The notes below the pieces were generated by a model. It saw nothing but the letters and a program-made list of their open reading frames with translations, did not search any database and was not told the DNA's origin. Both the position numbers and the translations under genes were made by a program. Shown here piece after piece: positions 1-17,828 of a stretch of DNA of 64,000 nt; within the stretch, counting starts at the first letter, position 1, and the number at the start of each line of letters is the position of its first letter. Source of the DNA: Prauserella alba (GTDB taxonomy: Bacteria; Actinomycetota; Actinomycetes; Mycobacteriales; Pseudonocardiaceae); contig NZ_JAMTCH010000006.1 in assembly GCF_024171735.1 (NCBI RefSeq), forward strand, positions 1 through 64,000. The letters are read 5' to 3'.

Positions 1-105
1 AGCTCAAAGAAACCCCAAAACGAGGTCACAAAAACAACAAAACAAAGCTCACAAACACACTGTTGAGTTCTCAAACAACACGCAGTTGATTTTATGTCAG
101 GGCGC
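1..105 (-). promoter_or_regulatory. rRNA operon leader (16S gene lies beyond the left edge)
   Basis: Read on the minus strand, positions 77-58 give TGTTTGAGAACTCAACAGTG, the pre-16S leader signature of actinobacterial rrn operons, where it forms part of the nut-like antitermination and RNase III processing region. It is followed by the T- and G-rich tract (positions 57-1) typical of these leaders. A possible -10 box TAAAAT reads from 94 to 89 on the minus strand, with no convincing -35. The 16S gene itself is outside the window. The signature is seen; the operon beyond the edge is inferred. Confidence 0.82.
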
Positions 106-352
106 AGTCAGCACCGCACCAAACCTATCGGCTTGTGATGGGCTGATCGCTCCGACTTGGGAACACCCACTCTACCACGTACGTGGGAGCTTGGTTCATG
201 TCCCCTCGCCTGGTAACCCGGGGCTTCCGACTTCGGCCTTTCGGCTTTCCGTCTGCCCGGTCTCCCTGGCGACAAGAAGAAGATTACACGTCGGCGAAAC
301 CCGCTGAAACAGGGGGGTCCCCTATTGGCGAACCCGCTGGTCAGCGGCCCGA
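106..352. other. tyrS-rrn spacer with candidate rrn promoters
   Basis: This 247-base stretch separates the tyrS stop from the rRNA leader and holds no convincing gene. On the minus strand a promoter-like pair is visible: TTTCAG (308-303), 17 bases, then TAATCT (285-280). It is plausible as an upstream rrn promoter but unproven. A run of short repeats based on GCCGAA lies near 215-260 and could form a hairpin downstream of tyrS. Confidence 0.4.
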
Positions 353-1627
353 TCACGCCAGCAGGCGCAGTCCGGCCAGGTTCCGCTTGCCACGGCGCAC
401 GACGAGCCACTGCCCGTGCAGCGCGTCGGACTCGGCCGGCCCCCACCCGTCGTCGGTGATCTTCGTGTTGTTCACGTAGGCACCGCCCTCCTTCACCGTG
501 CGACGGGCGGCGCCCTTGCTCTCCACCAGACCGGTGGCCACCAGCACGTCCACAATGGTGGGTTCGTCGGACAACCGCACCTCGCCGACGGGCACCTCCG
601 CGAGGGCCGAACGCAACGTCGACTCGTCGAGTCCCGCCAGCTCGCCCTTGCCGAACAGCGCCTGACTCGCGGCGACGACCTGGGCCGTCTGCTCCGGTCC
701 GTGCACGAGATCGGTCAGTTCCTGCGCCAGCCTCCGCTGCCCCGCCCTGGCCGCGGGCCGTTCCACGGTGGCGGTCTCGAGTTCGGCGATCTCGTCGCGG
801 TCGAGGAAGGTCAGCAACTTGAGGTACTCGGACACGCTCGCATCCGGCAGGTTCAGGAAGTACTGGTACCAGGCGTACGGCGAGGTCAGCTCCGGATCGA
901 GCCACACGTTGCCGCCACCGGTGGACTTGCCGAGCTTGCGCCCGTCGGCATCGGTGACGAGCGGTGTGGTCAGCGCGTGCACCTGCGCCCCGTGCACCCT
1001 CCGCACCAGATCGACGCCGGCGACGATGTTGCCCCATTGGTCCGACCCGCCGACTTGGAGCGTGACGCCGTACCGCTCGAACAGCTCCCGGTAGTCGGTC
1101 GCCTGCAGGAGCATGTAGCTGAACTCGGTGTAGGAGATGCCCTCGCCGTCGAGCCTGCGTTTGACGGTCTCGCGCGCCAGCATCGTGTTGATCGAGAAGT
1201 GCTTGCCGACGTCGCGCAGGAACGTCGGTACGGTCATCACCCCGAGCCAGTCGAGGTTGTTGACCTCGATCGGCGGCACCTCGGCGTGGTCGAAGTCGAC
1301 GAACCGGGCCAGCTGGCCGCGCAGTCGCTCCGCCCATTCGCGCACGGTGTCCTCGGAGTTCAGCGTCCGCTCCCCGACGTCACGGGGATCGCCGATGAGT
1401 CCGGTTCCCCCGCCGGCGAGCAGGACGGGGCGGTGGCCCGCGTTCTGCAGCCGACGCAGCACCAGCATCTGGACGAGATGGCCGGCGTGCAGGCTCGGCG
1501 CGGTGGGATCGAACCCGATGTAGGCCACCACGGGCCCCGCGTCGAGGTCGCGGCGCAGCGCGTCGAGATCAGTGGACTGCGTGATCAGTCCCCGCCAGGT
1601 CAACTCGTCAAGAATGTGCTCACTCAC
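353..1627 (-). CDS. tyrS: Tyrosyl-tRNA synthetase
   Basis: Charges tRNA-Tyr with tyrosine in the cytosol; class I aminoacyl-tRNA synthetase. The 424-residue product has the usual family length. Visible features are the [16 protein letters not shown] block containing the HIGH-like signature near residue 45, the tyrosine-pocket segments QATDYREL and [11 protein letters not shown], the KLGKSTGG form of the KMSKS loop, and a C-terminal S4-like RNA-binding domain. The reading frame stays open further upstream, but the GTG at 1627 begins SEHILDEL, where family members start. It lies downstream of mpg on the same strand but is separated from it by a strong hairpin, so it probably has its own transcription start or depends on read-through. 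Confidence 0.97.
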   Translation of the reverse strand: MSEHILDELTWRGLITQSTDLDALRRDLDAGPVVAYIGFDPTAPSLHAGHLVQMLVLRRLQNAGHRPVLLAGGGTGLIGDPRDVGERTLNSEDTVREWAERLRGQLARFVDFDHAEVPPIEVNNLDWLGVMTVPTFLRDVGKHFSINTMLARETVKRRLDGEGISYTEFSYMLLQATDYRELFERYGVTLQVGGSDQWGNIVAGVDLVRRVHGAQVHALTTPLVTDADGRKLGKSTGGGNVWLDPELTSPYAWYQYFLNLPDASVSEYLKLLTFLDRDEIAELETATVERPAARAGQRRLAQELTDLVHGPEQTAQVVAASQALFGKGELAGLDESTLRSALAEVPVGEVRLSDEPTIVDVLVATGLVESKGAARRTVKEGGAYVNNTKITDDGWGPAESDALHGQWLVVRRGKRNLAGLRLLA

Positions 1628-1645
1628 GCGCCCATTGTCCCCGGC

Positions 1646-1690
1646 CCGCTGACCGCACCGCCGCGGGGATCGCGGCGGTGCGGTCAGCGG
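1646..1690. terminator. Perfect 19-bp hairpin between mpg and tyrS
   Basis: Positions 1646-1664 and 1672-1690 form a perfect 19-bp G+C-rich stem with a 7-base loop. One arm overlaps the mpg stop codon. No U-tract follows on either strand, as is usual for actinobacterial terminators. It should end transcripts coming from mpg before tyrS. Confidence 0.75.
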
Positions 1691-2310
1691 CGGGCGCGTC
1701 CGCCGCGGCGGTACGTGCTCACGGCGGGCGACCCGTCGATCCAGAACCGCCACGGCACGTCCTGGGCCGCGGCGACGCCGACCCGCGGCCCGGTGCGAAT
1801 GCGTTCGGCCGCGACGTCCTCACCCTGCAGCAGCCGCACCGGCGACGCCGCGTCGGTGAGATCGACGCCGTTGTGCGCCGCGTCGAGCCCCAGCAGCGAG
1901 GTCAGGACCGCGGGCCCCTTGGCGACGGCGCCGTTGCCGCGTGCGGTCGGGCGCCGTGACCGTGCCAGCTCCCGGCCCTCGATGACCTCACCGGCCCGCA
2001 CGAGCACGGCGCCCGGCTTGCCGTCGGTGAGTCCCACGACGTTGGCACAGAAGTGCATGCCGTAGACGAAGTAGACGTACAGATACCCGGCAGGACCCCA
2101 CATCACGTCGTTGCGGGGCGTCCGGCCGCGGTAGCAGTGCGACGCCGGGTCGTCGAGGCCGCGATAGGCCTCGACCTCCGCCAGCCGCACCCGCACCGTG
2201 CCCTCGTCGCTGCGCGATTCGAGCACGCAGCCCAGCAGCCACGGCGCCAGTGCGACCGGATCGACGGCGAGGTCGTCGCGGCTCACCACCCGCACTGCGT
2301 CGTCGATCAT
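1684..2310 (-). CDS. mpg: 3-methyladenine DNA glycosylase (AAG/MPG family)
   Basis: Removes alkylated bases such as 3-methyladenine, starting base-excision repair. The 208-residue product has the family core: [22 protein letters not shown] with the catalytic glutamate, then [19 protein letters not shown] with the DNA-intercalating tyrosine region, then a [12 protein letters not shown] block near residue 130. The ATG at 2310 lies 7 bases after a -10-like TATCCT (2323-2318), so the mRNA is probably leaderless and initiated just after argH. The M. tuberculosis homologue also lies between the arg genes and tyrS. Confidence 0.95.
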   Translation of the reverse strand: MIDDAVRVVSRDDLAVDPVALAPWLLGCVLESRSDEGTVRVRLAEVEAYRGLDDPASHCYRGRTPRNDVMWGPAGYLYVYFVYGMHFCANVVGLTDGKPGAVLVRAGEVIEGRELARSRRPTARGNGAVAKGPAVLTSLLGLDAAHNGVDLTDAASPVRLLQGEDVAAERIRTGPRVGVAAAQDVPWRFWIDGSPAVSTYRRGGRARR

Positions 2311-2332
2311 GCCGGGCAGGATAGCGTCGCGG

Positions 2333-7822
<5,490 letters not shown>

Positions 7823-7823
<1 letters not shown>

Positions 7824-8745
7824 CACAAGGCCTCCTGCGAGCCGTCGGGCAGCACCATCGTGCCGATGCCGCGTTCGGTGAACACCTCGAGCAGCACCGA
7901 ATGCGGGATCCGGCCGTCGATCACGTGCGCACGGCGAACCCCGCCGTGAATGGCCCGCACGCACGCCTCCATCTTCGGGATCATTCCGCTGGCCAGCGAC
8001 GGCAGCATCGCTTCGAGCCGGCTCACCCCGAGCTTGTCGATCAGCGACGAACGGTCCGGCCAGTTCGCGTACAGGCCTTCGACGTCGGTCAGCACGACGA
8101 GCTTCTCCGCGCCGAGCGCACCCGCGAGCGCGCCCGCCGCCGTGTCGGCGTTCACGTTGTGCACCACGCCGTCGGCGTCAGGGGCGACCGTCGACACGAC
8201 GGGGATTCGCCCTGCGTTGACGATGTCCTGCACCGCGTCCGGATTCACTCCGGCGACCTCGCCGACCAGTCCGATGTCGACGCTCTCGCCGTCGACCGTG
8301 GCCTGCTTCCGTCGGGCCGTGAACAGGCGCGCGTCCTCGCCCGAGATGCCGACCGCGTACGGACCGTGGGCGTTGATCAGACCCACCAGTTCCCTGCTGA
8401 CCTGGCCGACCAGCACCATCCGCACCACGTCCATGGTCTCCGGCGTGGTGACGCGCAGCCCGCCTTTGAACTCACCCTCGATGCCGAGCCGGTCCAGCAT
8501 CGAGTTGATCTGCGGACCGCCACCGTGCACGACCACCGGATGCACACCCGCCAGTCGCAGGAACACCATGTCCTCGGCGAAGGCACGCTTGAGCTCGTCG
8601 TCGACCATCGCGTTGCCGCCGTACTTGACGACGACCGTGGCGCCGTGGAACCGCTGCAGCCAGGGCAGCGCCTCGATCAGTACGCCCGCCTTCTCCGACG
8701 CGGTGGCCAGGCGTTCATCGGCGGGGATCAGGGATTCCGGATCGC

Positions 8746-8749
<4 letters not shown>
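7823..8749 (-). CDS. argB: N-acetylglutamate kinase
   Basis: Phosphorylates N-acetylglutamate, usually the arginine-inhibited control step. The 308-residue amino-acid-kinase fold shows VVKYGGNAM near residue 41, [10 protein letters not shown] near 73, the [12 protein letters not shown] segment near 197 and the GGMIPK-like SGMIPKMEA near 256. The N-terminal helical extension typical of arginine-sensitive forms is present. The ATG overlaps the argJ stop by four bases. Confidence 0.97.
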
Positions 8750-10994
<2,245 letters not shown>

Positions 10995-11020
10995 TCACCG
11001 GCCGTACACCCCGGCGCGGC

Positions 11021-13603
11021 TCAACCTCGGAGAGTCGCGCCGAACCGTTCGGTGACCACGGCGACCGCGGCGTCCCGTGCCTCGGTGGCCTCCTCGGCCG
11101 TGAGCGTGCGGTCGGTCGCCCGGAACCGCAGCTTGTACGCCAGCGACCGCTTGCCCTCGCCGACCTGCTCGCCGGTGTAGAGGTCGAACAGCGCGACGTC
11201 TTCGAGCAGCTCGCCGCCGCCGTCGCGCAGCGCCGTGGCCACGCTCGCCGACGGCACGTCGGCGTCGACGACGAGCGCCACGTCGAGCAGCACCGGAGGG
11301 AACGCCGAGATCGACGGGGCGGGCCGGACCTCGCGCAGCGGCAAGCCGTCGAGGTTGAGCTCCATCGCCACCGTGCGCTTCGGAAGCTCCAGAGCCTCGA
11401 GGACCTTCGGGTGAAGCTCGCCGGCGTGACCCACCGTCTCGCCGTCGGCGATCAGGCGGGCGCAGCGACCCGGGTGCCACGGCAGCGTGTCGGCGGCCTC
11501 GACCTGCAGTTCGGTCTTCGCCGCCGCCGCGACGAGCCGCGCGGCCTGGATCGCGTCGGCCCACCCGGCCGGTTCGCCCGTACCCCACCAGCCGTCACGC
11601 AGCCGCTGTCCCGCCAGGACCACGGCGACGTGCCGGGGCTGCTCGGGCACGGCGGCTTCGAGCGCTGCCAGTTGGTCGGGCTCAGGACGACCGTCGACTC
11701 CGGGGTCCGGCGCGGCGGCGCGGTCGTCACCGCCCAGCACGACCTGTCCGATGTGGAACAGCGAGACGTCCCGCGTACCGCGGGAGATGTTGCGCTGGAC
11801 CGTGTCGAGCAGGCCCGGCAGCAACGTCGTCGTCAGCCGGTTCTTGTCGGACTCGAGCGGGTTGCGCACCTCGACGGTGCGGCGCCGCGCGTCGTCGGCG
11901 GGCAGGGCGAGCTCGTCCCACACCGACGCCGACACGAACGGGAACGGCAGCACCTCGACGTAACCGGCCTCAGCCAACGCCCGCGAGACGGCGCGCTCAC
12001 GCCGCTGGGCCTCGGTGAGCCCACGGCCCGCGGGTGCGGGCGGCAGCTCCGACGGAATGCTGTCGTATCCCTCGAGCCGCAGCACCTCTTCCACCAGGTC
12101 GGCGGGCTGGGTCAGGTCACTGCGCCAGCTCGGTGGCACCGCGTGGACGAGGGTGGTGCCGTCGTCGGCCGTGTCCACGGCGACCTTGCAGCCGATCTGC
12201 GTCAGCCTGCCGACGGTGACGCCGCGTTCGTAGCGCACGCCCGCAACCCGATCCGGCAGGTTGATCGGCATCGTCACCGCGGGCGCGGACCCGACCTCGC
12301 CGACCACGGTGCGGCCGGGCTGGATGCTGCCGTCGCCGTGCTGGCGCAGCAGCTTCGCCGCCCGCTCGACCGCTGCTTCGCAGAGCTGCGGATCGGTGAA
12401 CCGCTCGAACCGTTTCGCCGCTTCGGAGAACAGCCGGTGCCTGCGTGCGGTACGGCTGATCGACGCGGGATCCCAGTGGGCCGCTTCCAGCAGCACGTCC
12501 GTGCTGTCGGTACCGATCTCCGTGGTGGCGCCGCCCATCGTGCCTGCGAGCGAGATGACACCCGTGTCGTCGGCGATGACCACGTCGTCCGGGTCGAGGG
12601 CGCGCTCCGCGTCGTCGAGCGTCGTGAGCTTCTCCCCCTCCTCGGCCCTGCGCACGACGATGTCGCCCTTGATCGCGCCGGTGTCGAACGCGTGCAGCGG
12701 ATGGCCCAGTTCGAGCATCACGTAGTTCGTCACGTCGACGGCCAGCGAGATCGGCCGCATTCCCGCCAGCAGCAGCCTGCGGCGGATCCACCACGGCGTC
12801 GGCGCGCCCGCGTCGAGACCCGTCACGCGGCGCAGTACGAAACGCGGGCAGCCCTGCGGGTCCTCGACCCGCACCGGCCACGCCTCCCCCTCGGGCTCGG
12901 GCACGTCGAGCTTCGCCGGGTCGCCGAACGGCACGTTCAACGCGCACGAGAGCTCCCGCGCCAGCCCGCGCACCGACAGTGTGTAGCCGCGGTCCGGGGT
13001 CGGCGTCAGCTCGAGGACCGTGTCGTCGAGGTCGAGGATCTCGCGCGCGTCGTCGCCGGGCGAGGCGGTGCCCGGGGGCAGCACCAGGATGCCGGAGTGG
13101 TCCTCGCCGATGCCCAGTTCCTTGGCCGAGCAGATCATGCCCTGACTGACGCGGCCGTAGGTCTTGCGCTCGCCGATCGTGAAATCGCCGGGCAGGGTCG
13201 CACCCGGCAGCGCGACGACGACCAGGTCGCCCTCGGCGAAGTTGGTGGCGCCACAGACGATGCCGTTGGTCCGCGGCTTCGGCAACCCGCCACCGACCTC
13301 GGCCCCGCTCGCCTCGCCGTCCTCGGCCTCCGCGGCGCCGGTCTCGTCGGAACTGGCGGCCTCCGCCTCGTCGGAATCGGTCTCGCCGATCTCGACCCGG
13401 CAGTAGCGGATCGGCTTCTTGAACTCGGTCAGTTCCTCGATCTCGGCGACCCTGCCCACCACGAGCGGCCCGGTGACATCGCCGACCCGCTCGACCGACT
13501 CGACCTCCACGCCGAGGTTCACGAACGCCTCGACCAGCGTGTCGGGGGTGACCTCGTCGTCGAGCTCGAGGTGTTCGGTCAGCCAGCTGACGGGGACTCG
13601 CAC
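11021..13603 (-). CDS. pheT: Phenylalanyl-tRNA synthetase beta subunit
   Basis: Beta chain of the alpha2-beta2 enzyme that charges tRNA-Phe; it carries tRNA-binding and editing domains. The 860-residue product begins RVPVSWLTEHLEL, then has an EMAP-like tRNA-binding domain interrupted at about residues 75-112 by an acidic low-complexity insert, then the B3/B4 editing domain, the B5 domain and a C-terminal anticodon-binding domain ending near TLRG. GTG 13603 follows AAGGAGG by four bases. It lies 115 bases after pheS and is presumably co-transcribed. Confidence 0.97.
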   Translation of the reverse strand: MRVPVSWLTEHLELDDEVTPDTLVEAFVNLGVEVESVERVGDVTGPLVVGRVAEIEELTEFKKPIRYCRVEIGETDSDEAEAASSDETGAAEAEDGEASGAEVGGGLPKPRTNGIVCGATNFAEGDLVVVALPGATLPGDFTIGERKTYGRVSQGMICSAKELGIGEDHSGILVLPPGTASPGDDAREILDLDDTVLELTPTPDRGYTLSVRGLARELSCALNVPFGDPAKLDVPEPEGEAWPVRVEDPQGCPRFVLRRVTGLDAGAPTPWWIRRRLLLAGMRPISLAVDVTNYVMLELGHPLHAFDTGAIKGDIVVRRAEEGEKLTTLDDAERALDPDDVVIADDTGVISLAGTMGGATTEIGTDSTDVLLEAAHWDPASISRTARRHRLFSEAAKRFERFTDPQLCEAAVERAAKLLRQHGDGSIQPGRTVVGEVGSAPAVTMPINLPDRVAGVRYERGVTVGRLTQIGCKVAVDTADDGTTLVHAVPPSWRSDLTQPADLVEEVLRLEGYDSIPSELPPAPAGRGLTEAQRRERAVSRALAEAGYVEVLPFPFVSASVWDELALPADDARRRTVEVRNPLESDKNRLTTTLLPGLLDTVQRNISRGTRDVSLFHIGQVVLGGDDRAAAPDPGVDGRPEPDQLAALEAAVPEQPRHVAVVLAGQRLRDGWWGTGEPAGWADAIQAARLVAAAAKTELQVEAADTLPWHPGRCARLIADGETVGHAGELHPKVLEALELPKRTVAMELNLDGLPLREVRPAPSISAFPPVLLDVALVVDADVPSASVATALRDGGGELLEDVALFDLYTGEQVGEGKRSLAYKLRFRATDRTLTAEEATEARDAAVAVVTERFGATLRG

Positions 13604-13718
13604 TACGCCTCCTTGCTGCCGCGGTGCGGACCCGTCCGGGGCCGGACCGCAGGATTACCGGAACGATGGTGGGCACGGGCACCGGCCGCGGCGCGGTTCC
13701 CGGGTTCGGGGCGGGCCA

Positions 13719-14816
<1,098 letters not shown>

Positions 14817-14930
14817 TCAGGACACGGGACATGCCCCGCGGCGTCTGCCGACGCCCCTCCGGATTCTAATGACCTGCCCTGCGCTGCCGCCGATCACCCT
14901 CGGTGTCCGCGGCGGGCACGTCGGGAGCGG

Positions 14931-15698
14931 TCACCCGCCGCGGACCACGCGGGCGTACAGGCACACCGCGGCGGCGGTCGCGAGGTTCAGGCTCTCGGCG
15001 TGCCCGGGGATCGGGACGCGCACCGCCTCGTCGGCGGCGTCGGTCACCTCGGTGGGCAGGCCGTGCGCCTCGTTGCCGAACAGCCATGCGATCGGGCCGT
15101 CGAGCGCGACGCCGGTCAGCTCCTGTTCGGCGTGGCCGTCCGTCGCGATCGTGCGCAGCCCGGCCCGGCCGCAGGCCTCCAGCACCGCGCCGACGTCGCG
15201 CTCCCTGGCGACGGGCAGGTGGAACAGGCTGCCGGTGGAGGCGCGGACACACTTGCCGTTGTGCACGTCGACGGCTTCGCCCGCGAACACGACGGCGTCG
15301 GCGCCGGCGGCGTCGGCCACGCGCAGCACGGTGCCCGCGTTCCCGGGGTCGGCGATGCCGCACAACACCGCGACCAGCCGCGGCTGCCCCGCGAGCGCCT
15401 CGTCGAGCGGCACGGTCACGGCGTCGCAGACCGCGACCAGTCCCTGCGGGGACACCGTCTCGGACAGCAGTTCGGCGGCGCGGCGGTCGATCAACGACAC
15501 CCGCGGCGCCTGTGCGAGGAGGTCGGCGTGCCGTTCGGCCGCGGCCTCGGTCACGAACAGCTCGTGCACCCGCCCGAAGCGCAGGGCTTCGCGCACGGCC
15601 TGGGCGCCCTCGGCGAGGAAGCGCCCGGCGTCGTCGCGGCCCGACTTCGTGGTCAGGCGCCGGGCAGCAACGACCCGGGGCGTCTTGTGTGTGAACAC
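14931..15698 (-). CDS. TrmH (SpoU)-family RNA 2'-O-methyltransferase
   Basis: Knotted SPOUT methyltransferase acting on rRNA or tRNA ribose; the exact target is not evident. The 255-residue product has an N-terminal substrate-binding domain (KSGRDDAGRFLAEGAQAVRE) and a C-terminal SpoU domain with GIADPGNAGTVLRVADAAGA, WLFGNEAHGLP and the final PIPGHAESLNLATAAAV cofactor knot. GTG 15698 is chosen; it lies 32 bases after the rplT stop. The M. tuberculosis counterpart (tsnR) also follows rplT. Confidence 0.92.
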   Translation of the reverse strand: MFTHKTPRVVAARRLTTKSGRDDAGRFLAEGAQAVREALRFGRVHELFVTEAAAERHADLLAQAPRVSLIDRRAAELLSETVSPQGLVAVCDAVTVPLDEALAGQPRLVAVLCGIADPGNAGTVLRVADAAGADAVVFAGEAVDVHNGKCVRASTGSLFHLPVARERDVGAVLEACGRAGLRTIATDGHAEQELTGVALDGPIAWLFGNEAHGLPTEVTDAADEAVRVPIPGHAESLNLATAAAVCLYARVVRGG

Positions 15699-15730
15699 GG
15701 TGACAGCCCCGGGTCGTGTCTCGGCCGCGG

Positions 15731-16108
15731 TCAGGCCGACTTCTTCTCGTCGGTGTTGACGTGCTGCTTGGCCACCTCGGCCAGCGAGGCGAACGACTCG
15801 GCGTCGTTGACGGCGAGCTCCGCCAGGATCTTGCGGTCGACCTCGACACCGGCGGCCTTCAGGCCCTGGATGAGCCGGTTGTACGTGATGCCGTTCTGAC
15901 GGGCGGCCGCGTTGATGCGAGTGATCCACAGCTGGCGGAAGTCACCCTTGCGGGCACGGCGGTCCCGGTACGAGTACTGGAACGAGTGGAGCGTCTGCTC
16001 CTTGGCCTTGCGGTACAGCCGCGAACGCTGGCCGCGGTAGCCGCTGGCCATGTCGAGTGTTGCGCGACGCTTCTTCTGGGCGTTCACCGCCCGCTTGACG
16101 CGTGCCAC
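15731..16108 (-). CDS. rplT: 50S ribosomal protein L20
   Basis: Binds 23S rRNA early in large-subunit assembly. The 125-residue product is of standard length and very basic at the N-terminus ([17 protein letters not shown], then [16 protein letters not shown]), with a globular C-terminus ending in a lysine-rich tail. GTG start at 16108. It is third in infC-rpmI-rplT; in many bacteria L20 represses this operon by binding its mRNA. A 7-bp hairpin with G+C arms sits in the rpmI-rplT gap. Confidence 0.98.
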   Translation of the reverse strand: MARVKRAVNAQKKRRATLDMASGYRGQRSRLYRKAKEQTLHSFQYSYRDRRARKGDFRQLWITRINAAARQNGITYNRLIQGLKAAGVEVDRKILAELAVNDAESFASLAEVAKQHVNTDEKKSA

Positions 16109-16170
16109 GGATCCATCCTGTCGTTCGGGGGGCGCGTGGCGCCCCGGTGGTTACGGCGGGTGCGGAAAGG

Positions 16171-16365
16171 TCAGCGGCCGAGGAGCCGCTTGACGCGGGG
16201 CACGTCAGAAGCGGCGACGTCGGTCGTGCCCTCGAGGCGACGGGTGAGCTTGGTGGACTTGTGCTCCATCAGGTGCCGGCGGCCGACACGCTGACGACGG
16301 AGCTTGCCCTTGCCCGTCACGCGGACGCGCTTGGCAGTCCCCTTGTGCGTCTTGTTCTTCGGCAT
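16171..16365 (-). CDS. rpmI: 50S ribosomal protein L35
   Basis: Small basic large-subunit protein. The 64 residues [20 protein letters not shown] and onwards match the family over the full length. The ATG at 16365 follows GAGGGAAG. It lies between infC and rplT in the usual order. Confidence 0.98.
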   Translation of the reverse strand: MPKNKTHKGTAKRVRVTGKGKLRRQRVGRRHLMEHKSTKLTRRLEGTTDVAASDVPRVKRLLGR

Positions 16366-16383
16366 TCTTCCCTCTTTCGAACG

Positions 16384-16410
16384 GCAGCACGCCGGCTCGC
16401 GGCGTGCTGC
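16384..16410 (-). promoter_or_regulatory. Hairpin between infC and rpmI
   Basis: Positions 16384-16394 and 16400-16410 form an 11-bp stem with a 5-base loop in the infC-rpmI gap, just before the rpmI ribosome binding site. It could be an attenuator, a processing site or part of L20 autoregulation. The structure is seen; its role is inferred. Confidence 0.45.
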
Positions 16411-16475
16411 ACACGTGGCCGCCCGGCCGCGTCCGTATCGCTGCCGGGCGAGCTGCCGTGATCGGGGCCGGTCGG

Positions 16476-17036
16476 TCAGGACTCGGCGCCCTCGGTTTCC
16501 TTCGTCGCCTTCGACTTGGTCTTGGTCTTCTTGTGCGGGGCCAGCACCATGATCATGTTGCGGCCGTCCTGCTTCGGCTTCGACTCGATAAAGGCGAGAT
16601 CCGACACGTCCTCGGCCAGCCTCTCCAGCAGACGGAACCCCAGCTCCGGGCGGGATTGCTCGCGACCGCGGAACATGATCGTGACCTTGACCTTGTTGCC
16701 CTGAGCGAGGAAGCGGGACACGTGCCCCTTCTTCGTCTCATAGTCGTGCGGGTCGATCTTCGGCCGCAGCTTCTGTTCCTTGATGACGGTCATCTGCTGG
16801 TTGCGGCGCGACTCGCGGGCCTTCTGCGCGGACTCGTACTTGAACTTTCCGTAGTCCATGAGCCGGGCTACCGGCGGCCGCGCCTGCGGGGCCACCTCGA
16901 CGAGGTCGAGATCGGCCTCTTCGGCGAGCCGCAGGGCGTCCTCGATGCGGACGATGCCGACCTGCTCGCCGTTCGGTCCCACGAGGCGAACCTCGGGGAC
17001 TCGGATGCGCTCATTGATGCGCGTCTCGGAGCTGAT
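16476..17036 (-). CDS. infC: Translation initiation factor IF-3 (ATC start)
   Basis: Binds the 30S subunit and checks start-codon pairing. The 186-residue product starts [19 protein letters not shown] and ends in a Lys-rich tail; both IF3 domains are present, with [11 protein letters not shown] in the linker and [19 protein letters not shown] in the C-domain. No ATG, GTG or TTG fits this N-terminus. An ATC at 17036-17034 sits four bases after a strong AAGGAGG, which is the expected rare start codon by which IF-3 represses its own synthesis. An in-frame upstream ATG frame ([11 protein letters not shown]) is not conserved. Confidence 0.96.
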   Translation of the reverse strand: MSSETRINERIRVPEVRLVGPNGEQVGIVRIEDALRLAEEADLDLVEVAPQARPPVARLMDYGKFKYESAQKARESRRNQQMTVIKEQKLRPKIDPHDYETKKGHVSRFLAQGNKVKVTIMFRGREQSRPELGFRLLERLAEDVSDLAFIESKPKQDGRNMIMVLAPHKKTKTKSKATKETEGAES

Positions 17037-17371
17037 GGGGCCTCCTTGGTCCAAGTGTCGCTGGTTCTCGTTCGACCCTGGTGCCCACAGTGCCCACATA
17101 CCACGGGCCCCGGTCACCGGTACGCTGAGTACCTCGGCGCGGGGCCCATCAATCCGATCACGGCCTCACAGTGTTGCAGCGGCACTGCGTTGTAGCAGTT
17201 GCTGTAGCAGTACTGCGTCGCTGCGAGGCGTTCCGCGGTATTCCCCGTGCGGGCGAGTACCGCGGGACCGGACCCGGCCGCCTTCGCATGGCGGCGACAC
17301 GGGTGGGAGCGGGGCTCCACTTGCGGCCCCCGATCGCTCGGGAGCTGGTCGCACATGGAAGGGTACCAGAC
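17037..17371. other. infC / DUF1844 divergent spacer
   Basis: 335 bases without a convincing gene, separating divergently read infC and the DUF1844 gene. Both translation signals (AAGGAGG for infC, GGAAGGG for DUF1844) lie at its ends. It contains two copies of TGTAGCAGT 12 bases apart (17191 and 17203) and several CTGC repeats, which may fold in the infC leader. No clear -35/-10 pair was found on either strand. Confidence 0.4.
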
Positions 17372-17782
17372 GTGGTCGACGACTCTTTCAACACACCGGA
17401 AACCGGCGATAATCCCATGGCCGGAGCAGCCGGCGCCCCGAACGCCGCGGACCCGGCAGAGGCCGTGCGCGAGCTCGAGGAGATCCCCAGTGTCGAGGTC
17501 ATCAGCCGCGCCGCGCTGATGCTGCTGTCGGCGGCGGCCGAGCGGCTCGGCCTCGCCGACGAGGCCCCGGAGACCAGTCCCCGGCGCGACCTGGACGAGG
17601 CCCGCAGGCTCATCACCGCACTGGCCGGCCTGATCACGTCCTCGGCCGAGTACCTCGGTGTGCACGCCGCTCCCCTGCGGGACGGTCTGCAGTCGCTGCA
17701 GAAGGCGTTCCGTGAGGCGTCCGCCGTGCCCGACGCCCCTGGCCAGGGGCCCGGCGAGAAATACACCGGCCCCGTTCACTGA
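17372..17782 (+). CDS. DUF1844 family protein
   Basis: Small protein of unknown function. The 136-residue product has a variable N-terminus and the DUF1844 core from IPSVEVISRAALMLLSAAAE to the C-terminus, mostly helical (DEARRLITALAGLI, SSAEYLGVHAAPLRDGLQSL). GTG 17372 is chosen because GGAAGGG lies 8 bases upstream; the frame is open further upstream but reads as a shadow. The family commonly sits divergent from infC in actinobacteria. Confidence 0.82.
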   Translation: MVDDSFNTPETGDNPMAGAAGAPNAADPAEAVRELEEIPSVEVISRAALMLLSAAAERLGLADEAPETSPRRDLDEARRLITALAGLITSSAEYLGVHAAPLRDGLQSLQKAFREASAVPDAPGQGPGEKYTGPVH

Positions 17783-17828
17783 GCCGCTGCTCGTCACGAC
17801 CGTTCACCGTACGGATCGGAGACCGGCG

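Noticed and set aside
416-2065. 549-codon open frame on the plus strand across tyrS and mpg
   Set aside because: It is the reverse shadow of two conserved genes; the product is His/Arg-rich without domains. High GC makes long antisense frames common (also at 2198-3931, 3943-5241, 11411-13747, 13419-15899 and 23367-24827).
17037-17117. Upstream ATG extension of infC
   Set aside because: The extra 27 residues are not conserved and no ribosome site precedes them; ATC with AAGGAGG fits the family N-terminus.
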